From Eutreptiella sp. 'Long Island Sound 2002' (taxonomy: Eukaryota > Euglenozoa > Euglenophyceae > Eutreptiales > Eutreptiaceae): 64,000 bases of DNA. Position numbers and translations under genes: made by a program. The DNA lies in contig OZ038383.1 in NCBI GenBank assembly GCA_964036045.1, positions 34,243,394-34,307,393 of the forward strand, written 5' to 3'. Shown in pieces: positions 1-12,440 of the stretch. Under the pieces are notes generated by a model. The model saw only the letters and a program-made list of their open reading frames with translations. It was not told where the DNA came from and did not search any database. How positions within the stretch are numbered: the stretch's first letter is position 1; each line of letters opens with the position of its first letter.

Positions 1-640
1 GTCCATGTTTGGGCTGATGAGGCTCCTTGATGGCAGCGAAATGCATACCCGTTAGTGTTTGAGACGCTCGGAGTTCATTACGACCAGTACATTATTGGCT
101 GAGGCTTCTTGCTTTGCTATCGTGTGCTGAGGGCATAGAAGCACAAATTGAGTTTCAATTTGACGCAATTTTCATTTCAAAACGACCGGGTCCACACACG
201 CCAAACCACGGCAGCGCACGCAGCCCAAGACCGAAGCCGGAGGGACCCGCCAGGGACAACCCCATCGCGGGGCCCCGAACGGGTACGACGCGGAGCGCGC
301 CCAGCGCCCTTGCCTCGGCAGGGGCCAGCGGCAGGCACAAGAGACTGGTTCTTGGCCGGCCTCTACGTGCCCCGCGCAGCCACCCAATAAGGCCGGGGGC
401 GACAGCCCCCGGGGTGGGGGAAGGCACCACGGCGACGGGAAAGCCGACCGGAGCACTGAGAGCGACCGGGCCGGACGAGGAGCAGCGCACCAACGCGGGG
501 CCACGAGGGACGCCAGACAGGCACGCCGCCGGCCACAACCACGGCACGAGGACAGGTGCCAAGCCACAACGGCCACCGGGTGCCGCGAACCCTGGAAGCG
601 CGCACAACACACGACGAACCGCGGCACGGGACAAGGTGCC
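1..640. other. No gene recognised; GC-rich lead-in to satellite
   Basis: The first 180 bases have mixed composition and the rest is GC-rich. The reading frames that cross this stretch run on into the satellite and have arginine/proline/glycine-rich composition typical of translated GC-rich repeat. I see no domain, start context or splice structure that supports a gene. Confidence 0.6.
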
Positions 641-3600
641 AAGGACAGCCGGGCCCCCACGCCCGCACACCGCACCCACGGCCAGTGGGAAGCGGGCCCC
701 GGCAGCCCGCCCAAAGGGCGGGCAGTCGGGGGTGGGAGTGCGCCTGACCCCGGACGCCCCACACCCAAGCAGGAGCAGCCCCCCCCGGGCGCCCTCGTGC
801 CGCCCCCACAGCGCGCAAAGCCAGCTCACAAGAGCGCACGCTGTGGGGTTGGTGACGGGCCCCCACGCCCGCACCCCCCTGCACCCACAGCAAGTGGGTA
901 GTGGGCCCCGGCAGCCCGCCCAGAGGGCGGGCAGTCGGGGGGAGGAGAGCGCCCGACCCCAGACGCTCCACACTCAGGCAGGAGGCGCCCTCCCCCGGGC
1001 GCCCTCGTGCCGCCCCCACAGCGTGCAAAGCCAGCTCGCAAGAGCGCGCGCTGTGGAATTGGTGACGGGCCCCCACGCCCGCACCCCCCTGCACCCACAG
1101 CCAGTGGGTAGTGGGCCCCGGCAGCCCGCCCAGAGGGCGGGCAGTCGGGGGGAGGAGAGCGCCCGACCCCGGACGCCCCACACCCAGGCAGGAGGCGCCC
1201 CCCCCGGGCGCCCTCGTGCCGCCCCCACAGCGCGCAAAGCCAGCTCGCAAGAGCGCGCGCTGTGGGGTTGGTGACGGGTCCCCACGCCCGCGACCCCCCG
1301 CACCCGCACCCACGGCCAGTGGGTAGTGGGCCCCGGCAGCCCGCCCAGAGGGCGGGCAGTCGGGGCTGCACCCTCATGCCGCCCCCACAGCGCGCAAAGC
1401 CAGCTCCCAAGAGTGCCCGCTGTGGGGTTGGTGACTGGTCCCCACGCCCGCACCCCCCCGCACCCACGGCCAGTGGGTAGTGAGCCCCGGCAGCCCGCCC
1501 AGAGGGCGGGCAGTCGGGGGTGGGAGAGCGCCCGACCCCGGACGCCCCACACCCAGGCAAGAGGCACCCCTCCGGGCACCCTCATGCCGCCCGCAGAGCG
1601 CGCAAAGCCAGCTTGCAAGGGCGCGCGCTGTGGGGTCGGTGACGTGCCCCCACGCCCGCAGCCCCCCCGCACCAACAGCCAGTGGGTAGTGGGCCCCGGC
1701 AGCCCGCCCAGAGGGCGGGCAGTCGGGGGTGGGAGCGCGCCCGACCCCGAACGCCCCACACCCAGGCAGGAGGCGCCCCCCCCGGGCGCCCTCGTGCCGC
1801 CCCCACAGCGCGCAAAGCCAGCTCGCAAGAGCGCGCGCTGTGGGGTTGGTGACGTGCCCCCACGCCCGCAGCCCCCCCGCACCCACAGCCAGTGGGTAGT
1901 GGGCCCCGGCAGCCCGCCCAGAGGGCGGGCAGTCGGGGGTGGGAGAGCGCCCCAGCCCGGACGCCCCACACCCAGGCAAGAGGCCCCCCCCCCGGGCGCC
2001 CTCGTGCCGCCCCCACAGCGCGCAAAGCCAGCTCGCAAGAGCGCGCGCTGTGGGGTTGGTGACGTGCCCCCACGCCCGCAGCCCCCCCGCACCCACAGCC
2101 AGTGGGTAGTGGGCCCCGGCAGCCCGCCCAGAGGGCGGGCAGTCGGGGGTGGGAGCGCGCCCGACCCCGAACGCCCCACACCCAGGCAGGAGGCGCCCCC
2201 CCCGGGCGCCCTCGTGCCGCCCCCACAGCGCGCAAAGCCAGCTCGCAAGAGCGCGCGCTGTGGGGTTGGTGACGTGCCCCCACGCCCGCAGCCCCCCCGC
2301 ACCCACAGCCAGTGGGTAGTGGGCCCCGGCAGCCCGCCCAGAGGGCGGGCAGTCGGGGCCGGGAGAGCGCCCGACCCCGGACGCCCCACACCCAGGCAAG
2401 AGGCGCCCCCCCCGGGCACCCTCATGCCGCCCCCACAGCACGCAAGAGCGCGCGCTGTGGGGTTGGTGACGGGTCCCCACGCCCGCACCCCCCCGCACCC
2501 ACAGCCAGTGGGTAGTGGGCTCCGGCAGCCCGCCCAGAGGGCGGGCAGTCGGGGGTGGGAGAGCGCCGGACCCCGGACGCCCCACACCCAGGCAGGAGGC
2601 GCCCCACCCGGGCATCCTCGTGCCGCTCCGACAGCGCGCAAAGCCAGCTCGCAAGAGCGCGCGCTGTGGGGTAGGTGATGGGTCCCCACGCCCGCACCCC
2701 CCCGCACCCACAGCCAGTGGGTAGTGGGCCCCGGCAGCCCGCCCAGAGGGCGGGCGGTCGGGGGTGGGAGAGCGCCCAACCCCGGACGCCCCACACCCAG
2801 GCAAGAGGCGCCCCCCCGGGGCACCCTCATGCCGCCCCCACAGCACGCGAGAGCGCGCGCTGTGGGGTTGGTGACGGGTTCCCACGCCCGCACCGCCCCG
2901 CACCCACAACCCGTGGGTAGTGGGCCCCGGCAGCCCGCCCAGAGGGCAGGCAGTCGGGGGTGGGAGAGCCCCCGACCCCGGACGCCCCAAACCCAGGCAA
3001 GAGGAGCCCCCCCCGGGCACCCTCATGCCGCCCCCACAGCACGCAAGAGCGCGCGCTGTGGGGTTGGTGAAGGGTCCCCACGCCCGCACCCCCCCGCACC
3101 CACAGCCAGTGGGCAGTGGGCCCCGGCAGCCCGCCCAGAGGGCGGGCAGTCGGGGGTGGGAGAGCGCCCAACCCCGGACGCCCCACACCCGAGCAGGAGG
3201 CGCCCCACCCGGGGGGCCTTATGCCGCCCCCACAGCGCGCAAAGCCAGCTCGCAAGAGTGCGCGCTGTGGGGTCGGTGACGGGCCCCCACGCCCGCACCC
3301 CCCCGCACGCACAGCCAGTGGGTAGTGGGCTCCGGCAGCCCGCCCAGAGGGCGGGCAGTCGGGGGTTGCAGAGCGCCCGACCCCGGATGCCCCACATGCA
3401 GGCAGGAGGCGCCCCCCCCGGGTGCCCTCGTGCCGCCCCCACAGCGCGCAAAGCCAGCTCGCAAGAGCGCGCGCTGTGGGGTTGGTGACGGGCCCGCACC
3501 CCCCCGCACCCACAGCCAGTGGGTAGTGGGCCCCGGCAGCCCGCCCAGAGGGCGGGCAGTCGGGGCTGGGAGAGCGCCCGACCCCTGACGCCCCACACCC

Positions 3601-6290
3601 AGGCAGGAGGCACCCCCCCCGGGCGCCCTCGTGCGCTCCCACAGCGCGCAAAGCCAGCTCGCAAGAGCGCGCGCTGTGGGGTTGGTGACGGGCCTCCCCG
3701 CCCGCACCCCCCCGCACCCACAGCCAGTGGGTAGTGGGCCCCGGCAGCCCGCCCAGAGGGCGAACAGTTGGGGGGAGGAGAGCGCCCGACCCCAGACGCC
3801 CCACACCCAGGCAAGAGGCGCCCCCTCCGCGCACCCTCATGCCGCCCCCACAGCACGGTAGAGCGCGTGCTGTGGGGTTGGTGACGGGCCCCCACGCCTG
3901 CACCCCCCCGCACCCACAGCCAGTGGGTAGTGGGCCCCGGCAGCCCGCCCAGAGGGCGGGCAGTCGGGGGTGGGAGAGCGCCCGACCCCAGACGCCCCAC
4001 ACTCAGGCAGGAGGCGCCCCCCCCGGGCGCCCTCGTGCCGCCCCCACAGCGCGCAAAGCCAGCTCGCAAGAGCGCGCGCTGTGGGGTTGGTGACGGGTCC
4101 CCACGCCCGCACCCCCCCACATCCACAGCCAGTGGGTATTGGGCCCGGGCAGCCCGCCCAGGGGGCGGGCAGTCGGGGGGAGGAGAGCGCCCAACCCCGG
4201 ACGCCCCACACCCAGGCAGGGGGCGCCCCCCCCGGACGCCCTCGTGCCGCCCCCACAGCGCGCAAAGCCAGCTCGCAAGAGCGCGCGCTGTGGGGTTGGT
4301 GACGGGTCCCCACGCCCGCGACCCCCCGCACCCACTGCCAGTGGGTAGTGGGCCCCGGCAGCCCGCCCAGAGGGCGGGCAGTCGGGGGTGGGAGAGCGCC
4401 CGACCCCGGACTCCCCACACCCAGGCAAGAGGCGCCCCACCCGGGCACCCTCATGCCGCCCCCACAGCACGCAAGAGCGCACGCTGTGGGGTTGGTGACG
4501 GGTCCCCACGCCCGCACCCCCCCGCACCCACAGCCAGTGGGCAGTGGGCCCCGGCAGCCCGCCCAGAGGGCGGGCAGTCGGGGGTGGGAGAGCGCCCGAC
4601 CCCGGACGCCCCACAGCCAGGTAGGAGGCGCCCCCCCCGGGCGCCCTCGTGCCGCCCCCACAGCGCGCAAAGCCAGCTCGCAAGAGCGCGCGCTGTGGGG
4701 TTGGTGACGGGTCCCCACGCCCGCGACCCCCCGCACCCACTGCCAGTGGGTAGTGGGCCCCGGCAGCCCGCCCAGAGGGCGGGCAGTCGGGGGTGGGAGA
4801 GCGCCCGACCCCGGACGCCCCACACCCAGGCAAGAGGCGCCCCACCCGGGCACCCTCATGCCGCCCCCACAGCACGCAAGAGCGCACGCTGTGGGGTTGG
4901 TGACGGGTCCCCACGCCCGCACCCCCCCGCACCCACAGCCAGTGGGCAGTGGGCCCCGGCAGCCCGCCCAGAGGGCGGGCAGTCGGGGGTGGGAGAGCGC
5001 CCGACCCCGGACGCCCCACAGCCAGGTAGGAGGCGCCCCCCCCGGGCGCCCTCGTGCCGCCCCCACAGCGCGCAAAGCCAGCTCGCAAGAGCGCGCGCTG
5101 TGGGGTTGGTGAAGGGTTCCCACGCCCGCACCCCCCCGCACCCACAGCCAGTGGGTAGTGGGCTCCGGCAGCCCACCCAGAGGGCGGGCAGTCGGGGGTG
5201 GGAGAGCGCCCAACCCCGGACGCCCCACACCCAGGCAAGAGGCGCTCCCCCGGGGCACCCTCATGCCGCCCCCATAGCACGCAAGAGCGCGCGCTGTGGG
5301 GTTGGTGACGGGTTTCCACGCCCGCAGCCCCCCGCACCCACAGCCAGTGGGCAGTGGGCCCCAGCAGCCCGCCCAGAGGGCGGGCAGTCGGGGGTGGGAG
5401 AGCGCCCGACCCCGGACGCCCCACACCCAGGCAGGAGGCGCCCCCCCCGGGCGCCCTCGTGCCGCCCCCACAGCGCGCAAAGCCAGCTCGCAAGAGCGCG
5501 CGCTGTGGGGTTGGTGACGTGCCCCCACGCCCGCAGCCCCCCCGCACCCACAGCCAGTGGGTAGTGGGCCCCGGCAGCCCGCCCAGAGGGTGGGCAGTCG
5601 GGGTTGGGAGAGCGCCAGAACCCGGACCCCCCACACCCAGGCAGGAGGCGCCCCCCCCGGGCGCCCTCGTGCCGCCCCCACAGCGCGCAAAGCCAGCTGG
5701 CAAGAGCGCGCGCTGCCGGGTTGGTGACGGGTCCCCACGCCCGCAGCCCCCCGCGCCCGAAGCCAGTGGGTAGTGGGCCCCGGCAGCCCGCCCAGGGGCC
5801 GGGCAGCGGGGGGAGGGGGAGCGCCTGACCCCAGACGCCCCTCACAACGGCAGACGGCACCCCCCCCGGGGACGACCTTCTGCCACCCCCACGGCGCGCA
5901 GCGCCGGCCCGCAAGGGCGCGAGCCGTGGGGCCGGTGCTGGGTCCCCTTACCCGCACCGACCGCACCCGTAACACACGGGTCGCGGTACCCCGGCTGCCC
6001 GCCCCAGAGGACGGGCGGTCGGGGGAGGGGCAGCGCCTCACACCAGACGCCCCCCACAACAGTGGCAGGCCACCCCCCCCGGGGACGGCCCCCCACCTCA
6101 CCACCCCCGCGGCACGCAGCCCCCACAGGGCATGCAGGCCAAGGGGACAGTGTTGGGCCCCCAGACTCACACGTCCGCGCCCACAGCACGTGGGTGGCGG
6201 ACCCCGACCGCCCGCCCAGTGGGCGGGCAGTCGGGGGAGGGGGAGCGCCTGACCTCAGACGCCCCTCGCAACAACAGCCCCAAGCCACTT
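641..6290. repeat. GC-rich tandem satellite, about 210-bp unit
   Basis: A recurring block holds the phrases gtgggccccggcagcccgcc, agagggcgggcagtcggggg and ccccacagcgcgcaaagcca. It returns about every 210 bases (for example near 1689, 1900, 2110 and 2320), with shorter variants that lack the gcgcaaagccagctc segment, giving roughly 28-30 copies. Copies are very similar from about 900 to 5800 and decay towards 6290. Each unit contains a self-complementary pair (cacagcgcgc ... gcgcgctgtg), so each strand can fold. The unit lacks stop codons in several frames on both strands, which explains open frames up to 777 codons on the minus strand. Those frames are overlapping, repetitive and compositionally biased and should not be annotated as proteins. 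Confidence 0.93.
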
Positions 6291-7038
6291 AGGGGGGAAC
6301 CGGGACCGGACCGCCCCCCCCCAAGCACGCCACAGGGAGCAAGGGACCGGGGCAGGACACGCGGAGGGGCACGGACCACGTGGAACGGCCCTACCAGCGC
6401 CCACTGCCGGGACCGCGCGAGGTGCGCACGCCACACCACGCAGGGGGGGGGGAGCGGACGTCGCGGGAGTGCGAGCGCACACACACGCAAAGGGCACGCG
6501 GCGACTACCAGAAGGGCAACCGGACCGAGCTCGCGGAACACACAGACCGCGTGGAATGGCGTACCAGCGAGCGAGGATAAGAGACACCCGGATGGGACGG
6601 CCCGCCACACGAAGCGCGGGACACGCGGGGCGGAATGGGGGAAACGGGAGAGACACAACACCAGGTACCGGCCCGAGCCCCCCGAACCGGCCGCGTGCGC
6701 CGCGCACACAGGGACGGGGCACTGCGCCCGCCAAGGCAGTAGTGACACACTGCGCTACCCCAACCCCTAGGCTAGGCAGCCTCCGCGCCAGCCGAAGGGG
6801 GTCCCACTGGCGACAAGCCAGTAGCACGGGCCCGGCAGCGCCGGCGCCCCGGGCGACCACGCACTAGGGGGGCGACGCGGTGGGTAAGCGTCCGCAGCCA
6901 CGGCTGCGAATTGATGCACTGACCGGGGAGTGGCGAAACGGGGAAGCCGGGGAGGGACGGGGCTCCGAGCCCTGTGAACCCGGGGGACTCCGCCACCAGG
7001 CAGGAGGTGCGTCTTGGAGGGCCCCCCACTAGAACCCG
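6291..7038. other. No gene; GC-rich 5' flank of Ty3 element 1
   Basis: This is GC-rich sequence between the satellite and the first recognisable retrotransposon codons. A 5' LTR and primer-binding site would be expected here. I found no segment that recurs downstream of the pol gene (12441-13020), so no LTR pair can be drawn. The 5' end of element 1 may be truncated or lie inside satellite-like DNA. Confidence 0.5.
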
Positions 7039-8016
7039 GTGGGGAGGATATCACCTGGCCCGACCAGGTGGCCCCCCGGGGCCAAAAGGCGTCTAGTACC
7101 GGCAAAATCAAACCTCAAACCTCAAACCAAGGAGCAACGAATTGCCGATTGGAAGGCAAAGGGCGGAGACGGTGGAAAGGGCCAAGGAAAGGGCCAAGGG
7201 AAGGGCAGAGGAAAAGGCTATGGTGGAGGACCTGGCCCAGACCAACGCGTGAGGTCGATCGAGGAGGTTGCTGAGGGCATGTTGAGGACGTCGGAGGAAC
7301 TCAAAGCCCAGCAACGTGGTGGAACAAGTCTGAGCGGATCGCAGCAGGGGGGAGCTGCGGCAGGCCATGTCTGGAGGAGCCCCCACGGGAGTGGGACCTC
7401 GGAGGTCTCTCCTCCAAAAATCAGTGGAATACCAGATAAAGCGAAGGCACATCGGGTGCCGAAGAAGGCTCCAGAAGAGCCAAAATCACTGAGTTTTGCC
7501 ACTCCCAACCCCTGGAGCGCCCTGCCAAGAGAAGTTTATGTGGGTAAGGGACGTGGCAAGAAGGAAGGAGCGACCACGGAGTACCCCGTGGACGGGCAGG
7601 ACCAGCCCAAGATCTACACCATCTGTGACCATACCCTCGAAGTCCTGATGCACCCGGCTGTGCTAGAGTTGCATGCCGTGAGAGTCGTCCATACTCCGCA
7701 TGGTGACGAGCGGCAGTTGCACTTGAAAGTGCGTGTACGGTGCAAACAAGAGGAGTTGGTGGTGGATGTTTTGGTGGATACGGGTGCCCAGGTGAGCCTG
7801 GTCCGGAGAGGGTTGTTCAAGGAGGAATCCCTGCAGCCCAGCCGTAGACCGGTACGCCTGAAGGTGGCCAATGGAGAGATTATGGGTGGTGGTACCCATG
7901 AGGCCACTATCAGTATGGAATTCTGGGAGCATGAGCGCTTGAACCGCCTGATTTGGCGAAGAGAAGCACTCTATCCCGGAACTTCTATGTGGCCGACATT
8001 ACAGATTGGGATATGA
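7039..8016 (+). pseudogene. Gag-like N-terminal region and aspartic protease of element 1
   Basis: This frame of 325 codons starts with a basic, Gly/Lys-rich segment (about residues 45-75), which could bind nucleic acid, and has no zinc knuckle. Near the C-terminus LVDTGAQVSLV (bases 7771-7803) is the active-site motif of a retroviral-type aspartic protease, which matures the polyprotein. The frame ends at 8016, but the sequence expected at the protease C-terminus (FYVADITDWD followed by KGYDFM) lies in the -1 frame from about 7975. The protease-to-pol junction therefore needs either programmed -1 frameshifting or is a 1-base mutation. The first ATG is used as the start because nothing better is visible, and the real gag may begin further upstream. 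It could also be a 5'-truncated gag-pro. Confidence 0.72.
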
Positions 8017-11000
8017 TCAAGGGGTATGACTTCATGGTCAGAAACGCCATTGGAGCCCTTCCCCATCGTGCAACGCTGGTCCGGGAGGATGATGAATGCC
8101 TTACTTGGCTGTCCACGGACTATGCATGCGGATCATCCCAATGCAATGCTGAGAAAGAGGATTGGATCGTCCGAGCGGTGCAAGCTGTGGGTGCCAAGTC
8201 CAGAGGAGACCGCGGAGTTCAGCTCACGGAGTATGGTATGGCGCCGCAGGTGTATGCCAGGATGATCCAGACGCTGGGAGCCGAAGCGCCCGAGACGGAC
8301 GTCTTCGCTTCCCGGGATGCCCCACTTTTGCGGAAGTGTAGGAGGCACTGGCATCGAGGAGACTCAGCCTGGCATAGGCATTGGGGTTTGAAGGAGTGGG
8401 GGCCCATGTATTGGCATGGCTCCCTGGACAATACCAGACGTACGGTGGAGAAGATCGTCGCGGATAGGGCGAAGGGGATCCTGGTCATAACCGGCATAGG
8501 ATCCACCCCATGTCCGCTGGAGGGTCTCAAGTCGACGCTGGACTCCATCACCCTGAACGAGATATCATTTGGGCCAGAGGAGGAGTTGTTCATCGACGCC
8601 AAGGGTGTATCAATGCCCTCCCCGGGTCAAGCGTGGGGTACCAAGGCTTTCCTGGTGGACGGGGCGCAAGCCCAGCCCACGGGTGATGAAGCATTCATCC
8701 CTAGAGTTGAGGCGGTGCCCATGCGGGTCATGTTTGAGCCCAAGGAGAGGACGGATCAGCCATAGGATGGCATTGACGTCCTGTCCCGCGCCGAGATCGA
8801 CCACGTCGTCAACTACATGCGGATGGGGATGCACGACCGTGTGGCAGCCAAGAAGAGGCGAGACACGGTCACATCTCCGCATCGGTGAGATGACAAGATG
8901 TTGGCCACCGGCAAGTACGAGAAGGATGAGTTCGTGGCGAGGGTCATGGATCACATCGCGGACAAATATGATGGTCCGGCTGGGTCGGACCCGCCGACGT
9001 GAGATTTTTCAAGAATGGGGGCCGGCAGCGACGAGAACTCGGCTGATGCCGCAAATTTCCGAAGATTATCGGTGGGAAGAGCTCCCCACGACGATGAAGA
9101 CGGCATATCGGACGAGGAGAAGTCGGACTCGGACCCAGAAGAGGCCTATACCGCAGTGCGGTCGGTTGTATCGATACCAAAGCAAGCGGCTGAGGAGGCC
9201 CAGGAGAACCCGAAGGTCGCCGAGCTGAAGGAGAGGCTGATCAATGCCTATCTGCGGCTATTCAGTGGCGTCGCCGACGTGAACCCTCCAGATCCTGGGA
9301 GGTTTCGCACAGCGAGGATCAAGCTGAAGCCGAACCCCAAGATCTATCGTCATCGGGAGTACCAACTTCAGGGCGATCGGGCCGAGGTCATGAAGAAGTT
9401 GTTGGCCGAGTTCATTGAACGGGGCTGGATCGAACCCTCCGACAGTGAATGGGCCAGCCCAGCCTTTATCGTGCCCAAGAAGGAGAAGGGCGAGTGGAGG
9501 TTGGTGGTGGATTACAGGGGTTTGAACGAGCAAACGGAGCACGACTCGTACTCGCTTCCTCTGATCGACACCATCCTCCAAAAACAACAGAAGAAGCAGA
9601 TCTTCAGGGTGTTAGACCTGAAACACGGCTATCACCAGATGCCGCTACACCCGGACTCCAGGCCCTGCACAGCGATGTTGACGCCGCTGGGGCCCATGCA
9701 GTGGAAAGTGGTGCCTAGGGGTGCCAAGAATGGCAACGCCGCTTTCCAGCGCATGATGGAGGACCTACTCGGTCTTGTCCGGGACTGTGCCGATCCCTTT
9801 GTGGATGACATCATCATCGGGTCCGGCACGGAGAACATGACTGAGGACGAGCTCATCGAAGCGCATGAGAAGGATCTGCGCCGAGTGCTCAGCGAGCGGG
9901 ACAAGCACAACATGATGTGCAAGCCCACCAAAGCCTCACTCTTCGTGAAGGAAGTGGACTTCGCGGGTCACGTGGTTGGTCACGGGCAACGCCGTCCCAT
10001 GCCTGCGAAGCTGGGGTCCCTGCACCACTGGGAGAAGCCCCAGACCATCAGCGAACTCCGATCCTTCATGGGGTTCTGCAACTACTATTCGGGCTATGTC
10101 CGGATGTATGCAGAACTGTCGGGGCCGCTGCACAAGATGCTGCAGGTGGGCAAGTTCGATGGCCGGAAGGGGAGCAAGAAGAAGCTTGCCTGGACCCCTG
10201 AGGCCGACGATGCGTTCAGCCACCTGAAGGAGCGACTCCTGGGGCAGCTGGGGCTATTCCTGGTGGACCCGGACAAGGGATTCGTGCTACGGACGGACGC
10301 CTCGGACTATGCTGTAGGTGCAGTCCTCGAGCAGGTCCGGGACGACGGGTCGCACGTACCCGTGGCGTTTTGGAGCCGGATCCTGGCCTAGGGCCAACGT
10401 CGAACCCCGACCGCGAGGGAGAAGGAGACGTACGCCATTGTTTGTGCGCTCAGGAAGTGGTCTGGCCACATCGGATTGCAACCGGTGGTGGTTTGTACGG
10501 ACCATCAGTCCTTACAGAGCTGACACAAGGAGCACGTCGACGGCCCCTCGGGACCGGCGGCGAGGAGGGCCCGATGGCATGAGACGTTCGCCAAGTCCGA
10601 TCTCAGCGTCCTGTATGTCCCGGGGAAGGACAACACTGTGGCAGATTGCCTCAGTTGATGGGCCTACCCCGCGGGCAAGGCATGGATGGACATATCCAGC
10701 CATGGGGACGCCCAGGAGACCAAGGAGGCCAAGTGCATCATCGAGATGGAGAAGGCCATGGAGCAAGAGCGGGTCAAATGCTTTGTGGTGATGGCAAACC
10801 GTACGGACCTGGCCAAGTTCCGGGGCGCCCGAGTCCAAGCTATTCGAGAGGAAACCCTCGAGCAGTGGATGGTGGCCCCTGTAGAGCTAGTCAGGTCGAT
10901 GCTTACAGAGGACTGGTCGGATGACTATGCGGCATCCGAGCACTGGAGCAGGTACTGGAATGCCGTGAGCGCCCCGTCGGACGACGAATGGCCTGAGGGC

Positions 11001-12440
11001 TTGACCGAGGATGGGGATAAGCTGTTCCTCAAGGACAAGCTATTGGTCCCTGAGAACCGAATGGAGGAGCTCATTGACCACTGACATAACGCCCAGCTCA
11101 TGCATCCTGGTCGGGACAAGATGCAGCAGGACCTGGAGTGGCGCTTCAAGTTCCCACCGGGGTACTACGCCCCCCTGGACAAGTACTGCAGCGACTGCGC
11201 CGTGTGTCGGGCCACGAAGAGCCCCAACCATTCCATTGCGGGGAACCCGGTGTATACGGCTATACCGGAGGCCCCTATGCGGTCCGTGGCCATGGATGTA
11301 TTCGCCATGCCTGAGGTCACTGTGGAAGGAGAGACCTACGACTGTTTCATCCTGGCGGTGGATAGGCACAGCGGGTATATCGTGGCGGTCCCTGGCAAGA
11401 AGTCCAAGAAGGAGGACAAGAAGGACAAGCATGGAGTGGGTCTGCAGGCCAAGACCGTCGCTAATGCCATGATCAGGCATTGGCTGACGATTTTTGATGT
11501 CCCAGCTGTCATCTGCAGCGATCGGGGCAGTCAGTTTGTGGGGACGTGGTTCAAGACGATGTGCAAGCACATGGGGATTCGGCACGCTAAGACCGTGGCG
11601 TACCACAGCCGGTCGAATGGCAGGGCTGAGGTGGCCAGGCGGCAGATGTTTGAAACGTTCCGCCAGCTGCACATTGACGAACCGGGCCGGAACTGGTATA
11701 ATTCGCTGTGGAGAGTACTCAAGGCGTACCATGACCTTCTGGGGCCCACTGGGCTGTCGCCCCATCGTATCCTGTTCCTACGGGATCGAGTGTCACGCAC
11801 TCTCCCGTGGCTGAACCATGGCAAAGTGGCCCGGGATGCGAATGCTATGATTGCTCAGGCGGACGACACGGCAGCCAAGGTGTGCAAGGCACTTCAGGAC
11901 GAGCATGAGAAGAGGGCCAAGTACTTCAAGCAGGGAAAAGTCCAGAAATATGCCCCCCAAGACACCGTATGGGTGGAGCGGCACCACAAGGATGTCCTGT
12001 CCAGGCATCGGCAGGCGTCTTGGTATGTGCCGGGGGTAATCGTGGGGAAGGTCGGGCAGGATGTGTATGCGGTTCGTGTGGGGGATAACAAGATCCTGGA
12101 CCGCGACCATACCCAGCTTAGTCCCCGAGCACCAGACCCCAGCGGACGTCCCGTCACCTTCGAGTTCACAGCCAGAGATCTGGACTCGGACGACGAGGGT
12201 GAGGACGACGACTTCACCGCCGAGAGGATCCTGACGGACAAGCCGGACCCGGGGACGCCTGGGGGGAGGCTTTACAAGGTCCGTTGGAAGGGATTCGCCG
12301 CATCCAGGGATTCGTGGGAGCCTCCGAGCAGCTTTGTGCCGAGGTAAACCACGGTCTGGATGGAGTATCTGAAGAAAAAGAACATTTCTTTGGATGTCAA
12401 GGACGTGTTGGTCCATTTCGTGGCTGCAGTAGCACCGTAA
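7953..12440 (+). pseudogene. Pol of element 1: protease end, Dam-like region, RT, RNase H, integrase, chromodomain
   Basis: One frame runs from 7953 to a terminal TAA at 12438, interrupted by stops at 8763, 8886, 9000, 10389, 10656, 11082 and 12345. Domains in order: protease tail; a region with DVFAS and spaced tryptophans (about 8290-8640) resembling the Dam-like methyltransferase region of DIRS elements; RT with VDYRGLNEQT (about 9507) and FVDD (9799-9810, the YxDD position); RNase H with LRTDAS (about 10288) and VADCLS; integrase with an HHCC zinc finger (about 11080-11210) and catalytic Asp/Asp/Glu in AMDVFAMPE, ICSDRGSQF and NGRAEVARR; and a chromodomain ending in YKVRWKGF and SWEPPSSF (about 12210-12330), with helix-forming sequence continuing past the 12345 stop. 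It would reverse-transcribe and integrate the element, with the chromodomain directing insertion to marked chromatin. As it stands it cannot make a full product. Confidence 0.9.

Larger units (their letters stand above)
7039..12440 (+). mobile_element. Ty3/gypsy chromovirus-type retrotransposon (element 1), degraded
   Basis: The domain order is protease, Dam-like region, reverse transcriptase, RNase H, integrase, chromodomain. This is Ty3/gypsy order, and the C-terminal chromodomain places it with the chromoviruses. No typical capsid domain is recognisable upstream of the protease, and no LTRs, primer-binding site or target duplication were found, so the ends are not defined and the limits given are those of the coding region. 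The pol frame is continuous apart from seven stop codons and has no internal indels, indicating a fairly young but inactive copy. Confidence 0.9.

Noticed and set aside
114-6770. Long open frames on both strands (up to 777 codons) in the first 6.8 kb
   Set aside because: They overlap one another, repeat the same 60-70 residues and arise because the GC-rich satellite lacks stop codons; no start, domain or codon bias supports translation.
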